Shown piece after piece: positions 39,675 through 51,399 of a stretch of 64,000 nucleotides of DNA (position 1 is the stretch's first letter; each line of letters begins with the position of its first letter). Source of the stretch: Selaginella tamariscina (lineage: Eukaryota > Streptophyta > Lycopodiopsida > Selaginellales > Selaginellaceae). Where the stretch lies: contig PUQB01000663.1 of the NCBI GenBank assembly GCA_003024785.1, forward strand, positions 58,501 through 122,500. The letters are read 5' to 3'. The position numbers and the translations under genes were made by a program. Below the pieces are notes generated by a model, which was not told where the DNA came from, searched no databases, and saw nothing but the letters and a program-made list of their open reading frames with translations.

Positions 39675-42477
39675 TTCATTTATGTATATGTTCATGGCTA
39701 GTTAAGTTTTTTTTTTTTATACTTGTCCATAAATACTTTGAAGGCTTCATACACACTACTATGAAGGACATAGATAAAATATTGATCTAATTTATACACA
39801 CATACCACATCTGTACACACGCGCACCAAAATGTACCTTGGTTTCTTCGAAAGCATATGACCAGTCGGGAGAATAGTCAACAATCTTGAACTTCTGATCG
39901 AACATGTGGATGTTTAGTATGCTTTCCTGGTATGATATTCCAGTATCACTCTCCTCAAACGTAGACGATAGTAAGGCGTCAGAATCAGATGTAGGTGTAC
40001 GTTTGTCCATTCGAATATCGTCCATAATCCACCTTCCAAAGCTATCATGTGCAACCAGCTGATTCTGCTACATTTGCATCATAATTAATACAATCGAAAC
40101 TAATCATAACAAGTACATTAGTATAACGGGAGAGTATAGTTATACTATTTATACATCACATACAATAATTTTTACAGCAATCTACAAATCCAAGAAACAT
40201 GTTTGTGACGTATAACTAAATGTAATATACAAGCATATGGATATGGTAATATGTTACATATGAATATCATGGCAAATGGATGTAAAACAGCATACATACA
40301 TCATAATTAAATACAGCGACGTTATTATCTATTCACAAATTATGACAAACATGTAACATAGAACTGTGTTTATCTGAAAGCGTATATGAGTATAATAGGA
40401 TATGATGACTTCAACCATGCATTATTATAAGCAGAGATTGATTATGTATTGCATTAGTTATATAAAAGTATGCGCGAGTGTGTTTGAATAAACCTTTTGT
40501 GAGTCACTAGATGAGCACGGAGTCTCATACGCTGCCTGCAAAAAGTAATCCATGTTATCGTAGAGAAAACATTCACAATACACGCCTGTGCATGTGTTTG
40601 TGTCATATCATACCTCGTCTGTTACTTCCAATGACTGTTCAGGGAGAGAACTCAAGTACTTATCACACTCATCTGGAACATTGCAGTGCTCAAGCACTTC
40701 CTGCAATATCATAAAATATAGAAATCAATTTAATGCTGAATAACAATAAATTTCAATATAATGAATTGCATATGTTTATATACCTCCCATGTTCCAAAGT
40801 TCACAGCATTGCTGGCTACATTGTCACTATGCTTCTCAAGAAAATCCTTCCAATCTTCAGTGCCTTCTTAGGGACAGCAGCATTATTCATGTCTGCAAGT
40901 CATTTAGATAATGTGTTATCACACACGCACGCACAGAATAGCAAACAGGCAGCTTTTGAACTAAGAAAAATTTATTTTCAGTAATTATACAATGAGATCA
41001 CCTGAAATGTCGAGTACTCTGTGAGTTCTGCTTCACTTAAGTAATTAGCATTTCCAGTCTGTTGGTCCTTTACGTCCTGAGGAGAATGCTGAACCTTTGA
41101 TCATTTCCTTGTAACTGTTCCGATAATGAGCATGGCCTCCTTGATGCGTCCTCAACTACCTGAAAATACTCGTAATGTTCTGTTATCTCTAATCCATATA
41201 CTTATTCATGTGTATATAAGTATATACCAGTGTATATTACCTGAACATCGTCATCATCCTCTGCATCAAGTGAAGCAGGTGAATTCGCTCCGTTTGGTTC
41301 TGGAGCTTGTTTACTTAACACGTTGAACTGCCGCTCGAGCGAGTGGTCATGTAACCGAAAAACGCTTGTTTTATTTCCCTAAATACAGATAATGGTTAAG
41401 AAACAAAATACAAATGAAATTCTAACTACCTGAAGCGCCTCAAGGTAATGCACTAGGACAATGTGCTCGTGTGCCCTGAAGAATTGTTAGCGTATAAAGA
41501 ACATAAAGGATGACAGGCTTACCCTTCAAGCAGCCAGTAACTACGACGTTGAAAGTTTGGGTTTTCCTCTCCGTGTGCATAGTAGCAGTGTAGCATATTG
41601 ACACTGCCTACCTGAGCAGTATAACAAATTGACTTAAAGTGTGTGCATCTAGGTAATGTATATTCCAAATTATTTACCTTTAAACGCTCGTGGGCCTCCT
41701 TTACTGTCTTTCCGTCCTTCTTTTTCCGCCAGTTATGACCATCCTTTCTGAAGTACCGAAGAGCTTTCCGATCGAACAGAAACAAACTACCACCTGAAGT
41801 ATGCATTTGGATCAAATCAAACATTATGCATGTGTGCGTATGTGTGTAGGGACATATTCCTATACGTGTGTATGTACATATGACTTGGAGCTTACTTGGG
41901 GGCTGATATGGTGGTGAAGGACTTGTCTTCAACTTAGCTTCTTCATAATTGCGTAGAACCTCGCAAATCTCTGTAGGCCGTAGCCAGCGGGACTTCGCAT
42001 CACGAACTATATGCCTTATATCTGAAAATACAGCAAAAACTTGGATTTTTCATGTAAAATTTCGATTTTTGACATCAGAAACGCATAGAATCAAAAGAAA
42101 AAAATTGGAAAAGTTCGCTATTATTACGTTTTCAGTACATATTTGATTTTTAGCTTCGGAAAAGTATCAAAGCACCTTAGCGCCTTCGTATGTGTTTTTC
42201 TTCATGTAAATGTTCAATTTTTAGCTCCGGACATACAAAATGTTTGACTTACGCACATAAGCACATAAGACCTGCGATTTAAGCACAGATACACATACAG
42301 ATTGCAAGAAAAACTCGGAAAACGGAGAAATTCATACAAAAAGCGCAATTTTAGTCTCGGAAGAGGGAATATTCATACAAACATCGATCAGAATGTGCGA
42401 TTTTGTGAAGAAGACAAAAATTACATACCTACATGAGACACCGGCTGCTGAGCGAGCTTCTGATGATCGGCCGCCAT
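34919..42477 (-). CDS. CAMTA: Calmodulin-binding transcription activator (CAMTA)
   Basis: CAMTAs are calcium/calmodulin-regulated transcription factors of stress responses. The start at 42477 gives MAADHQKLAQQPVSHV. The CG-1 DNA-binding domain follows: AKSRWLRPTEICEVLRNYE, GSLFLFDRKALRYFRKDGHN, WRKKKDGKTVKEAHERLKVG, HCYYAHGEENPNFQRRSYW. Next come an acidic middle region, a TIG/IPT domain (PDWSYAFEETKVLVTGEFF, VPFYITCTDR), ankyrin repeats (LLHIVSALGFEWAIAPILAA, HGWTALHWAAYYGR), IQ motifs (AAQKIQRAYRGHKTRK, AATKIQSKFRSWKGRQDF) and the Ca-dependent calmodulin-binding region (ILWSVGVLEKLVLRWHRGR). It ends LEYDDVEDDMS. One base is missing near 36,882-36,886, in a G run between PADIASSRG and YAGLAGYLAEASL, and is probably a consensus error. 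CAMTA shares a short divergent promoter with TRS31. Confidence 0.95.
36406..36473. repeat. Two 34-bp tandem units in a CAMTA intron
   Basis: TTTTGTCAAAATATACATCA followed by GAWSCTACGTAAGA occurs at 36406 and again at 36440, nearly identical. Each unit carries TACGTA. Confidence 0.8.
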
Positions 42478-42841
42478 AGAAAACCTTCGATCCTAGAACC
42501 CTTATGTGTTTTCGACATACTCAGTTCGAAGTGTGACGAGCCTGACACGTGACGGGTGACGGGCGCCTGTCATTGAATTTTGAGGGCTTAATGTAGGGCT
42601 TTTTAGGGTTCTTCAGATCTCGACTGAGCAGAGGTAGGGTGAGCTTTCTGAATTTGCACATTTTCATTGTGTATATCAGATATTATATGTAGATTGGACA
42701 TATCATATATATTGCTACATTGTTATATATATATATATATAGACACACACACACACACACAGTAATGTATGTATAATTCATGTGTGTGCATGTAAATAGT
42801 TTTTTCTTACTTGAGAAATTGACAGTGCAGGGATTACAAAG
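42478..42841. promoter_or_regulatory. Divergent promoter between CAMTA and TRS31
   Basis: 364 bases separate the two start codons. The interval holds GACACGTGAC near 42,545 (G-box core CACGTG), a telo-box-like TTTTAGGGTTC near 42,602, and a (TA)n(CA)n tract near 42,727-42,762. Telo-box motifs are common near starts of housekeeping genes in plants. Confidence 0.5.
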
Positions 42842-44229
42842 ATGATAGGCTCTAGAGCAGCATCCAAACAGTACGTGAATGTGGTTGATCGGCCATTAGG
42901 AAAGGGGAAAACAGAAGTAAGCATACACACACACACATGTACTCTAATGTTAACTTTATATATCAGGTGAGTTTAAATGCTCTTGCTTTCCTGTTCTCGG
43001 AAATTGTACAATACAATCAAGCAAAGGTTAATAACATCGCAGACCTTGAGAGAAGGTGATATAATATTTTCATATAATCATATAATCACATTGTTACATG
43101 TATATGTAAGTAATTTCCTATTGTAGTGTTTTACCTTATACCATATTATCTACTTAACTTAGTTACTCTGTGTTAAAGGCTGGAAGATTTAGGTTATGGC
43201 GTTGGCTTGCGTGTGGGAACTTCTTTGTCACAGAGAGAAAGTAAGTCATTTAGTTTTTACACGCACACGTGTATGGGTTTATATGCTAGTATCTATATGT
43301 GATTGATATTCTATGAAATATACAGGGGAACAAGAGGGAGATACGTTTGCTGGGAATTCTATCCTTTGTTCACAGTACTGTATGGAAATGTCTGTTCGGC
43401 AAGGTAAATGCTTTTCCTGTTACACACACACACACATGTAAGTATATGTGATACTATATATCTATAATATACACACGTATTATAAATAATGTATATATTA
43501 CTATAATATATATCATATATATGAGATATATATATGAACAGGTGGCTGACTCGCTGGAGAAAGCACAGAACACGAGGACGAGTACATGATAAGCGAGAAA
43601 GAGCTGCTCGTAAACAAGTAAGGTTACTGTTGAACAATGTTGTATCCAATATAAACAAGTTTGTCAGGTTTATTTCCGTTCCAAAGGACATGGGAGCATT
43701 CAATTGCGGTGCATACGTTGCAGGCATAGTGAAGGTAAAAGTTGCGTGTGTACATAGATATGTCTGTGTATGTGTACATGCATATATGTGTGTATGTATA
43801 CATATTCGGTTCTAATATATATGCATTCAGGGTGTTTTGGAAGGTGCTGGTTTTCCTGCAAGAGTAACTGCACATTACGTACCTGTTTGAGGGGCAAACT
43901 AGGCCCAGGACAACCATTCTAATCAAATTCTCTGAGGAGGTAAGAACGCACACACACACACCCAAACACGTCATACATGTATATCTATATTCAACACAGT
44001 GGGTGTGAACAGTAAAAACGTCATTTTTCTCTTTACCTTGTTAATCTTTTGTATTGTATGTCTTGTCATGCATATACATCGTTGTTCTTAACTTGCCCAA
44101 GTCTCTCTTTTTTACAACATGTAATCTTTTGTATTGTATATACATCGTTTTTCTTAAATTGCCCAACTCTCTCTCTCTGCGTGTAACACTCCTCTCTCAG
44201 GTTTGCAACGTGAGGCACGACTAGGATAG
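42842..44229 (+). CDS. TRS31: TRAPP complex subunit TRS31 / TRAPPC5
   Basis: TRAPPC5 is a core subunit of the TRAPP tethering complexes that activate Rab1-type GTPases at the Golgi. Six or seven short exons read MIGSRAASKQYVNVVDRPL, TEVSLNALAFLFSEIVQYNQ, LEDLGYGVGLRVGTSLSQRE, REIRLLGILSFVHSTVWKCL, VADSLEKAQNT, ISVPKDMGAFNCGAYVAGIV and GVLEGAGFPARVTAHYVPV. These align in order with the whole human protein. The frame breaks three times in conserved exons: a missing base near 43,574-43,577, an extra T near 43,886-43,888 and a missing base near 44,207-44,210. With those allowed for, the protein ends EARLG at 44229. So many errors in a small essential gene argue for poor consensus quality. Confidence 0.92.
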
Positions 44230-44559
44230 GAGCTCGTTTAGAGATTTTTGTGGCATATATAATTTTTGAGGGTAATTTCTTAAGTAATAAAAGCATACGA
44301 AGATATCTAGTAACAGATTACTAAAATCTATTTACAAATGTGCACACTATTGTATTTACACATACATGTGTGTGTATGTGTGTGTGAGAGAGAACGATGT
44401 GTCAACAGGCACGTCATGTGCAGTTACTCTTGCAGGAAACCCTGCAACACCTTGCACACACATATGTATGAACAGCATGTGTATATGTACTTCCACAACA
44501 CACACACACACACATATATATACATACACTGTACTTAAATAAACCTTGATTATGTGACA

Positions 44560-45005
44560 TTGCTTAACAGTAAACCATTGTCAGCCTCCTGTTAAACATT
44601 TTTACACCGATATATAATATAATAAATATATGCAATATTACTATATTTTTTGTGATGGTTTAAACCTTAAACAACATAATTTACCAGTGTGTGTCACTTG
44701 AAAATAGTCATCTGAATTAATTAATTATTAAGAAATATTTACAATATTCCACCGTATATGAAACTGTAACTTTAGCTATATATATACGTTTTATATAGCA
44801 GTGTGTACCTACAAATACACACACACACACACACACAAAGAGAGCATTCTTAAGCTTGTTAAATCTACTATAAATTTTTATGAAGTTAATTAAAATCTCA
44901 TAAATATTTTGAAGAATATTTACATTAAGAATTGTATAAACATATTATCGATTAATGGTGTTATTGCAATTTAATTTTTATTTTATATTGAAGGTTTACG
45001 AGTTT
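44560..45005. repeat. Right arm of inverted AT-rich duplication
   Basis: Reverse complement of 22,780-23,165, allowing many small differences and different microsatellite lengths. It lies just beyond TRS31, so the two arms bracket IFT122, CAMTA and TRS31. The following 45,006-45,780 is AT-rich with a half-MITE-like stretch (45,597-45,780) and no gene. Confidence 0.7.
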
Positions 45006-45792
45006 TACGGTTTCCTGTACGATTGAAAATTAATATGATTTTAAAAAGTGCGATAGTGTCTGAAAGTATGTCCATTTAATATATTTTTTATTTTATATAC
45101 TAAGAGGGTAATTAATTACTATAATTTAAACATTTTAACATATTTGTAAGGAGCACAAATTTAAGAATATACTTAAATGTTTTTATGTAAACTAAGAGGT
45201 TAATTAATTATTATATTAAAAACATTTTAACTTGTGAAATTTTGATTAAAAACGGTTAGGTTTAGAGAGATTAAGGGAGTAACAATTAAGTGTTTATGAA
45301 TGTTTTAAATGTATATTTATATTACACATTCTTTAATATTCTTTTAAGAGAATACTCAAAGAAAATTAAAAAATAAATATTTAATTATATATTGGAAATA
45401 AACAATAAAAATGTGATTTACATATTTACTTTGTTTCCTTGTAACTTAATAAAAGGCGTATATATAAAATTAATTTGTATACATTTTAAATAATATATCA
45501 TTTGCTAGATTTCGTTTAATTTTGCATAATCTAGCAAAACTAATGAAAATAATAAAAATTACATATATTTAAAATCTGTGTATGACATTTATACACTGGA
45601 AGTTTTAAATTTACATATATACCCTTCAGAATTTCAATTTAAAACTTCATCATTGTATCTTGACATTGTAATAATTAATTAAATCTATAGTAACATTAAA
45701 AATAGAATTAAACAGGCATTAATAAATTATCTTAAAATAGTAAAGCTTCCATGGGTAATTTACACAAACACACAAATATACCCTTCTGCGCC

Positions 45793-46586
45793 TTGCTGAG
45801 GAGAGACTGGCAATGAGACCGAAGTTCAGGATGGAGCTAATAGATGACGAGGCATACCGAATCGGGGTGGATGCTTTGTGAATCTGACTGCCACGTTTGC
45901 TGTGTATATGACTCAGTGAAGAACACCTGGTCTGTCACCACTCTGCACTTTGCTGCCGGCGATGAGAAAGCCAAGCGGGCTTTCTACGACCTGGCCCAGG
46001 GCCGCTGGAGGACTGACCTGGCTACTGATCCACACATTACCACTGGACTCGAAGGGGAAGGGAAGGGAAGTCGTCACATCCTCCCTCATCCGTTCCTGCA
46101 GGGCTACTGCACATGGAAGCACAATGGGATGGACTACTTTGCGAGTCCATGGGGCACTGAGACACTCACTGACGAGGTCTCTCCGGCTACGGAGTGGAGA
46201 AGCGAGGGGAGAGGGTAGCGCAGCTCCTGCAGCCGACTTGATAAACCCGCAGATGCTAGAGTATGTACAGGAATCCCCTGGACGTAGACTGTGGTGCAAT
46301 GGTTTGGGCACTCTAGTCTGCTTTGCATCCCACTTTCAAGTACATCCGTCTCTGCCAATGGTTATCTGCGACTTGGCCACCCAGACCTGGACCGAATTTC
46401 TGTCAGTGCCAACATGTGTTTGACCGGTGTCCCCTAGTTGTAGACAGTACCGACGTGCGTGGGATCGACGATTATACCGCGGCGATTGTCTCTCCGTCTC
46501 TGCGTGCACCTTATCCTTCTCCTTATAACATCGCTCTGGCTGCGTCCTCGAAGAGTGGGCATATTAAAAATGAATATCCTTTATGA
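45793..46586 (+). pseudogene. F-box family copy 2, lacking the F-box
   Basis: Homology to copies 1 and 3 starts abruptly inside the second exon (CGCCTTGCTGAGGAGAGACT), so the acidic leader, F-box and intron are absent. It continues through CHVCCVYDSVKNTWSVTTLH, FAAGDEKAKRAFYDLAQGRW and LWCNGLGTLVCFASHF to the common 3' end. The frame is interrupted between these blocks. No promoter or start equivalent to copy 3 is present. It is most likely a truncated relic of segmental duplication. Confidence 0.7.
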
Positions 46587-46589
46587 GCA

Positions 46590-46756
46590 ATGTGAGGATA
46601 CATAAGGGTACTGCTCTACAAAGATATGTAAGGATCTTCTAATTAAATTATATATATATATAACATGATCCTTTTCTAGCTATGGTATGCATATAAATAC
46701 ACATACAGGTCATCTTCCAAACTAATATCTAATTATGTATAAACGCACCTAAGAAA

Positions 46757-46799
<43 letters not shown>

Positions 46800-47858
46800 A
46801 CATGTATACATATAGATATATGTATATATATAATACTTAGAAGTCATTAATAAATTTACTTGTAATTTAATATTTCAGAACTTTCTTACCTTCAACAGCA
46901 TTTTTGATATTTTAAAAATCATTAAGAAAACATAAGGATAAATTTATTATCTAGTTTTATTGTCAAGCACATTTTTATATATTAAATGTATTGTGTGTTG
47001 TGAAATTACCGATGGAAGCTTTATTTATTTATATTTAAGATAATTTATCAATGCCTGTTTAATTCTATTTCATTTTTAATGTTACTATAAATTTAATTAA
47101 TTATTACAATTCCAGAATACAATGAGTATATATGCAAATTTAAAGCTTCGGATTTAAATTTATGTAATTTTTTAATTTTCATTAATTTTGCTAGATTTCG
47201 TTCTCCACTAAGTGAATATGTCAAATTATTAAATAAAAAGTGTTAAATGAAATTTTTATAATATTCAAACAGGAAATGATGTGGCCAAAGATTGGTAGTA
47301 TAACATTACATTTTTAATATTTCTAAATAATGTCATACAAATCATATATCAATGTATATATAACAGATTGAGATTTGTATAAACTCCATGTTTCACAATT
47401 TAATATGATTCAGATTTGTTACAACTTCAAATTTTATTTTAGGAAATAATAATTACAAACATATTTAAATATATTAGTATTCTATGCTTAATTTCCTACA
47501 ACCAGCTTTGCCAACAATGTGTCAAACTTATAACTATATTTAATCAAAACAGAAAAAATAATAACTACAAAAATGTTTAAATATATTAGTATTATATGCT
47601 TAGTTTCAACTTCAACCAGCTTGTGCCAACCATGTGTCAGACTTTATACTATATTTATTCAAAACAGAAGTTCTGTATTTTACATGACATATACATACAC
47701 TACATGGGTATGGCACGTAAAGGCGACTAAATAATAGTGAATTTGATAGTTAATCAGTTTGTATGTTATAGTGTATATATTGATTAAATATTACTTAAAA
47801 TTTTAATATATTAAAAATTACCTCATAGAGAATTCATCCCCTCTAACATAGATATAAA

Positions 47859-47889
<31 letters not shown>

Positions 47890-48171
47890 TCTGTGCTGCA
47901 TAAACACATCCACGCTCACCCATATACGTGATACGATATATAATATGCAAATGTATGTATGCATATATCATAAGACACTTGTAGATATAGATGTATAAAG
48001 TATACAATGTATGTGTGTGTGAGAGAGATACTACTTGTAATCTACTTATATACATTATACATATGTACCTCTACAGGTCTCTCATGGTGGTTTGCTGTTT
48101 TGTTGAAAAAGGCGATAACTACCATAGCAATGACCAACTAAACAAATAGAGAGAGAGAGACACCACACACA

Positions 48172-48211
<40 letters not shown>

Positions 48212-48240
48212 ATAATTTATATTACCTTAGAGCAGTATTA
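46590..48240. repeat. AT-rich repeat block shared with 51.4-52.6 kb
   Basis: From the 3' end of F-box copy 2 onward, sequence such as CTTCCAAACTAATATCTAAT, CCTTCAACAGCATTTTTGAT and CTAGATTTCGTTCTCCACTA recurs after copy 3 in the same order. Within it, 47,440-47,552 and 47,553-47,669 are two tandem copies of a unit of about 115 bp (ATTAGTATTMTATGCTTA ... CAACCAGCTT ... ATGTGTCA). No gene is seen here. Confidence 0.7.
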
Positions 48241-48559
48241 TCTAGAAAGAATGGAAAAGGTCTTTATGCCCCCAAAAAAAGTATGAAACATGTTAACATT
48301 AAAATATTATGCATAATATTTAATATTTAAATATATAGCTCACTAATTTACACAACAATATGTCAATATATTTTAAACTTATATTGCTTGAATTAGCTTA
48401 AATACATTATAATAAAAAATATGTAATCTCTTTTTAAGTTCTATTTTCTAGTTAATAAAATATCAGAGTTGTAAGTTTATAGAATATAACATATTAGAGT
48501 GTCAAAACACATACACACACTATATATATATATATATATAATTTTGCACCTTGTTAGGC

Positions 48560-49840
48560 TGACCCTACACATTGCCAAATAACTTGTTTCCTTGATGATA
48601 CAGGTTGAGTTGCTCCACCAGATGAGGGACTTGTACAAGAATGACCAGTACCATGAGGTTCACCAGGTTGATCATAGTCTGGAGAGTAATGAAAAAGTTT
48701 GGTTAGTACATACCTGGAGGAGAAACTACATGTGTTGTGTTTTTGATCCGCACATCTTCAGCTATAGCATTTCCTGTAACCGTTCCCTGTCCACTGCAGT
48801 AAAACAGGGGTTGACAGCCAAAGCAAGGGCGTGAACAGGTGCCCAGGGAACAATGTATCTTTTAGTGCAGGTGTTCTCTAGTGCCCACAGAGAGGTCTCA
48901 ATTCCTTGCTGTAGTCCGGGTTTCCCAAGAACGAAGTTGTGAGAGGCAAGCCAACCTCCATTCGATTCCGAAGTCATCTAGAAGAAAGCATAGTACATTA
49001 AACATTGTTAATAGATAACAAATTTAGATGGCAAACAACAAAGAGGGCACCAGTTATCTATCTGGCTTTACAAAGGCCTGGCTAATGAATGAATGATGGA
49101 TGTATTATATCATTGGGATTAAGATGCGATGGCCCAATGCCAATTGACTTTGAACCACTTAACTCAAGAAAGAATGAACAAGTGCAACAACATGCAGGAA
49201 ATGAAATAACCAAAGTATAAAGTATAACATGAAAATGCAGTATACAATAACCGCAAAGGTCAGTAATACACAGCCCTGTCCAATAGCCAAAGTATCTTAC
49301 AACTACTTTTACACACCTGCAAACTCACACAAGCACATGTACGTACTACTCCACATTGATCTGTAAAATGCGAAGCTCGAAATGCTCTCGTACGTGTACT
49401 TGGACTTCCTGGCCTCAACATCAGCGTGCACACGAGAGAGAGAGCAGACTTGAGGAAGTCCAGGAGCAGCTTATAAGAATGCATATCCTGCAGGAACCAC
49501 ACCCCAACAAAGACAGGCTGACTCTCTGGACTGTTCTTCAGGACACCCTCCCCACTTGCTACGTACATAGTTCCCAGCCAATCCATAAACTTCTGCACAT
49601 CCCCGTTGGCCTACCGTTTAAACAAAAACACCACTTAGTACATTGTACATTATGCAACAAATGTAAATAACCTGATGCAGCATGGCGAACTCGGGATGAA
49701 CCACATTTGAAATGTTCCCGGTGGGCGTGATCTCTCCAGGCTCAACATCGTCTTCGCCCTGCCGCACAGGCTCCAAGAACATACCCAAACGGATCGGAAA
49801 CAGCTTAGAACTAGAGGATCGGAAGGGATTCCGGACCCTA
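48560..49840 (-). pseudogene. Unidentified intron-bearing gene or gene remnant
   Basis: Minus-strand exons with good splice signals: FLEPVRQGEDDVEPGEITPT ending FAMLHQ (about 49,672-49,790); ANGDVQKFMDWLGTMYVASG followed by VFVGVWFLQDMHSYKLLLDF (about 49,430-49,612); SNGGWLASHNFVLGKPGLQQ followed by GIETSLWALENTC (about 48,760-48,976); and DVRIKNTTHVVSPP followed by a textbook intron (gtatgtactaacc ... ctctccag) into a Ser/Gly-rich piece. HQ joins ANGD in phase. The frame is broken elsewhere. I do not recognise the family. Matching DNA is absent upstream of F-box copy 1, so the segment was inserted here or lost there. It is not low-complexity, and its codons look protein-like. Confidence 0.4.
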
Positions 49841-49899
49841 ATACAGAGTATGTAGGGTTAACGACGGAATTAGGGATTCCGGACCCTAATACAGAGTGC

Positions 49900-51376
49900 T
49901 GCATTAGGTTGAATAAGGAACGCGGATGCACCTGGATTGAGGAGTTGCAGGAGCTTTCTACCTTAATCGAGTCAGAAGAAGGAAGATACCTACCTACACA
50001 GGAGGAGGGAGAGCTATCTGAGGAAGGATGCCAACAATGGAGCTCTGTGGTGATGAGGTAATTGAGATGGAGGAAGAATAATGCGATGAAAAGAGGAAAC
50101 TGGAATGCGAATGTGAAGAGGACAGTCACACAGGAAAAAAGAGGAAGATTGAATGGAGCACCGACCAAGACTGGTTCCTCTTCTACTCAGCTACGTAGAC
50201 GATGCCAAGTCCCTGGTAACGTGCATGCTCGTGTGCAAGATGTGGAACGCTTCATCCAGTCTCCGTGGTTCCGGAAGTGGTGGCACGGGACAAGCATCTC
50301 TGGGTTCTCATCAGTGCTGCCAAGAGTGCTCGATTCTATCGTTGGACTAGCTCGTCGGGCTTGTCCAGGTTCCCGCTAGAAACCAGCTTGTTCCGCCCAC
50401 AGATTGTCGCCTCTGCAGGTACTAGTAAACTTTAACACTTAACCAAGTTGGATAGCGTGTTTCCACTTCAGGTGGCTTGCTCTGTATTACCAGCAGGGCC
50501 CGAGAACACATGGGGAGATTCGTGGTTGGGAACCCACTGACCCGCGAATGGGTGTCCCTTCCACGCCTTGCTAAGGAGAGAGTCCAATGATACCGGAGTT
50601 CAGGATGGAGCTAATAGATGAGGAGGCATTCCGAATCGGGGTGGATGCTATTAAATCTAACTGCCACGTTTGCTGTGTATATGACTCAATGAAGAACACC
50701 TGGGCTGTCACCACGCTGCACTTTGTTGCTGGCGATGAGAAAGCCAAGCGGGCGTTTACGACCTGGCCCAGGGCCGCTGGAGAACTGATGTGGTTACTGA
50801 TCCACAGGTTACCACTGGACTGGAAGGGGAAGGGGGGAAGTCGTCACATCCTCCCTCATCCGTGCCTGCAGGGCTGCACATGGAAGCACAATGGAATCGA
50901 CTATTTTGCGAAGTCGGTGGGGCACTGAAACCACACTGACAAGGGTCTCTCCGGCTATGGAGTGTGGAGAAGCGAAGGGGGGAGACTGGAAAGGGTAGCT
51001 GCAGCTCCTGCTGCCGACTTGATAAACCCATGGATGCTAGAGTATGTACAGGGATTACCCTGGACGTAGGCTGTGGTGCAACGGTCTGGGCACTCTAGTC
51101 TGCTTTGCACCACAGCTTGAAGCTCATCCGTCTCTGCCAATGGTTGTCTGCGACTTGGCCACCCGTACCTGGACCGCACTTGCCTGTGATTTCTGCCAGT
51201 GCCAACATGTGTTTGACCGGTGTCCCCTAGTTGTAGACAGTACCGACGTGCGTGGGATCGACGATTATACCGCGGCGATTGTCTACTCACCGTCTCTGCG
51301 TGCACCTTATCCTTCTCCTTATAACATCGACTCTGGCTGGGGCGTCTATCTTTATGAGCAATGTAATGATACATAG
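49900..51376 (+). CDS. F-box protein, plant F-box/kelch-like family, copy 3
   Basis: This is the most complete of the three copies. It has an acidic leader (IEELQELSTLIESEEGRYLP), an F-box (DLVPLLLSYVDDAKSLVTCM, LVCKMW), RFYRWTSSSGLSRFPLE, a GT-AG intron at about 50,419-50,472, the F-box-associated part (GRFVVGNPLTREWVSLPRL, CHVCCVYDSMKNTWAVTTLH) and an intact C-terminal stretch of about 110 codons (GRRLWCNGLGTLVCFAPQLE, VCDLATRTWTALACDFCQCQ) ending at 51376. The frame changes several times. For example copy 3 has GGAAC where copy 1 has GGAAAC after KMW. The start codon is not resolved. The retained intron shows DNA-level duplication, not retroposition. Confidence 0.7.
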
Positions 51377-51399
51377 TGATCATACATAAGGGTACTGCT

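Noticed and set aside
42842-44229. TRS31 as a pseudogene because of several frame breaks
   Set aside because: Splice sites, exon order and amino-acid conservation are intact, and four unrelated neighbours show the same kind of indels, which points to consensus error.
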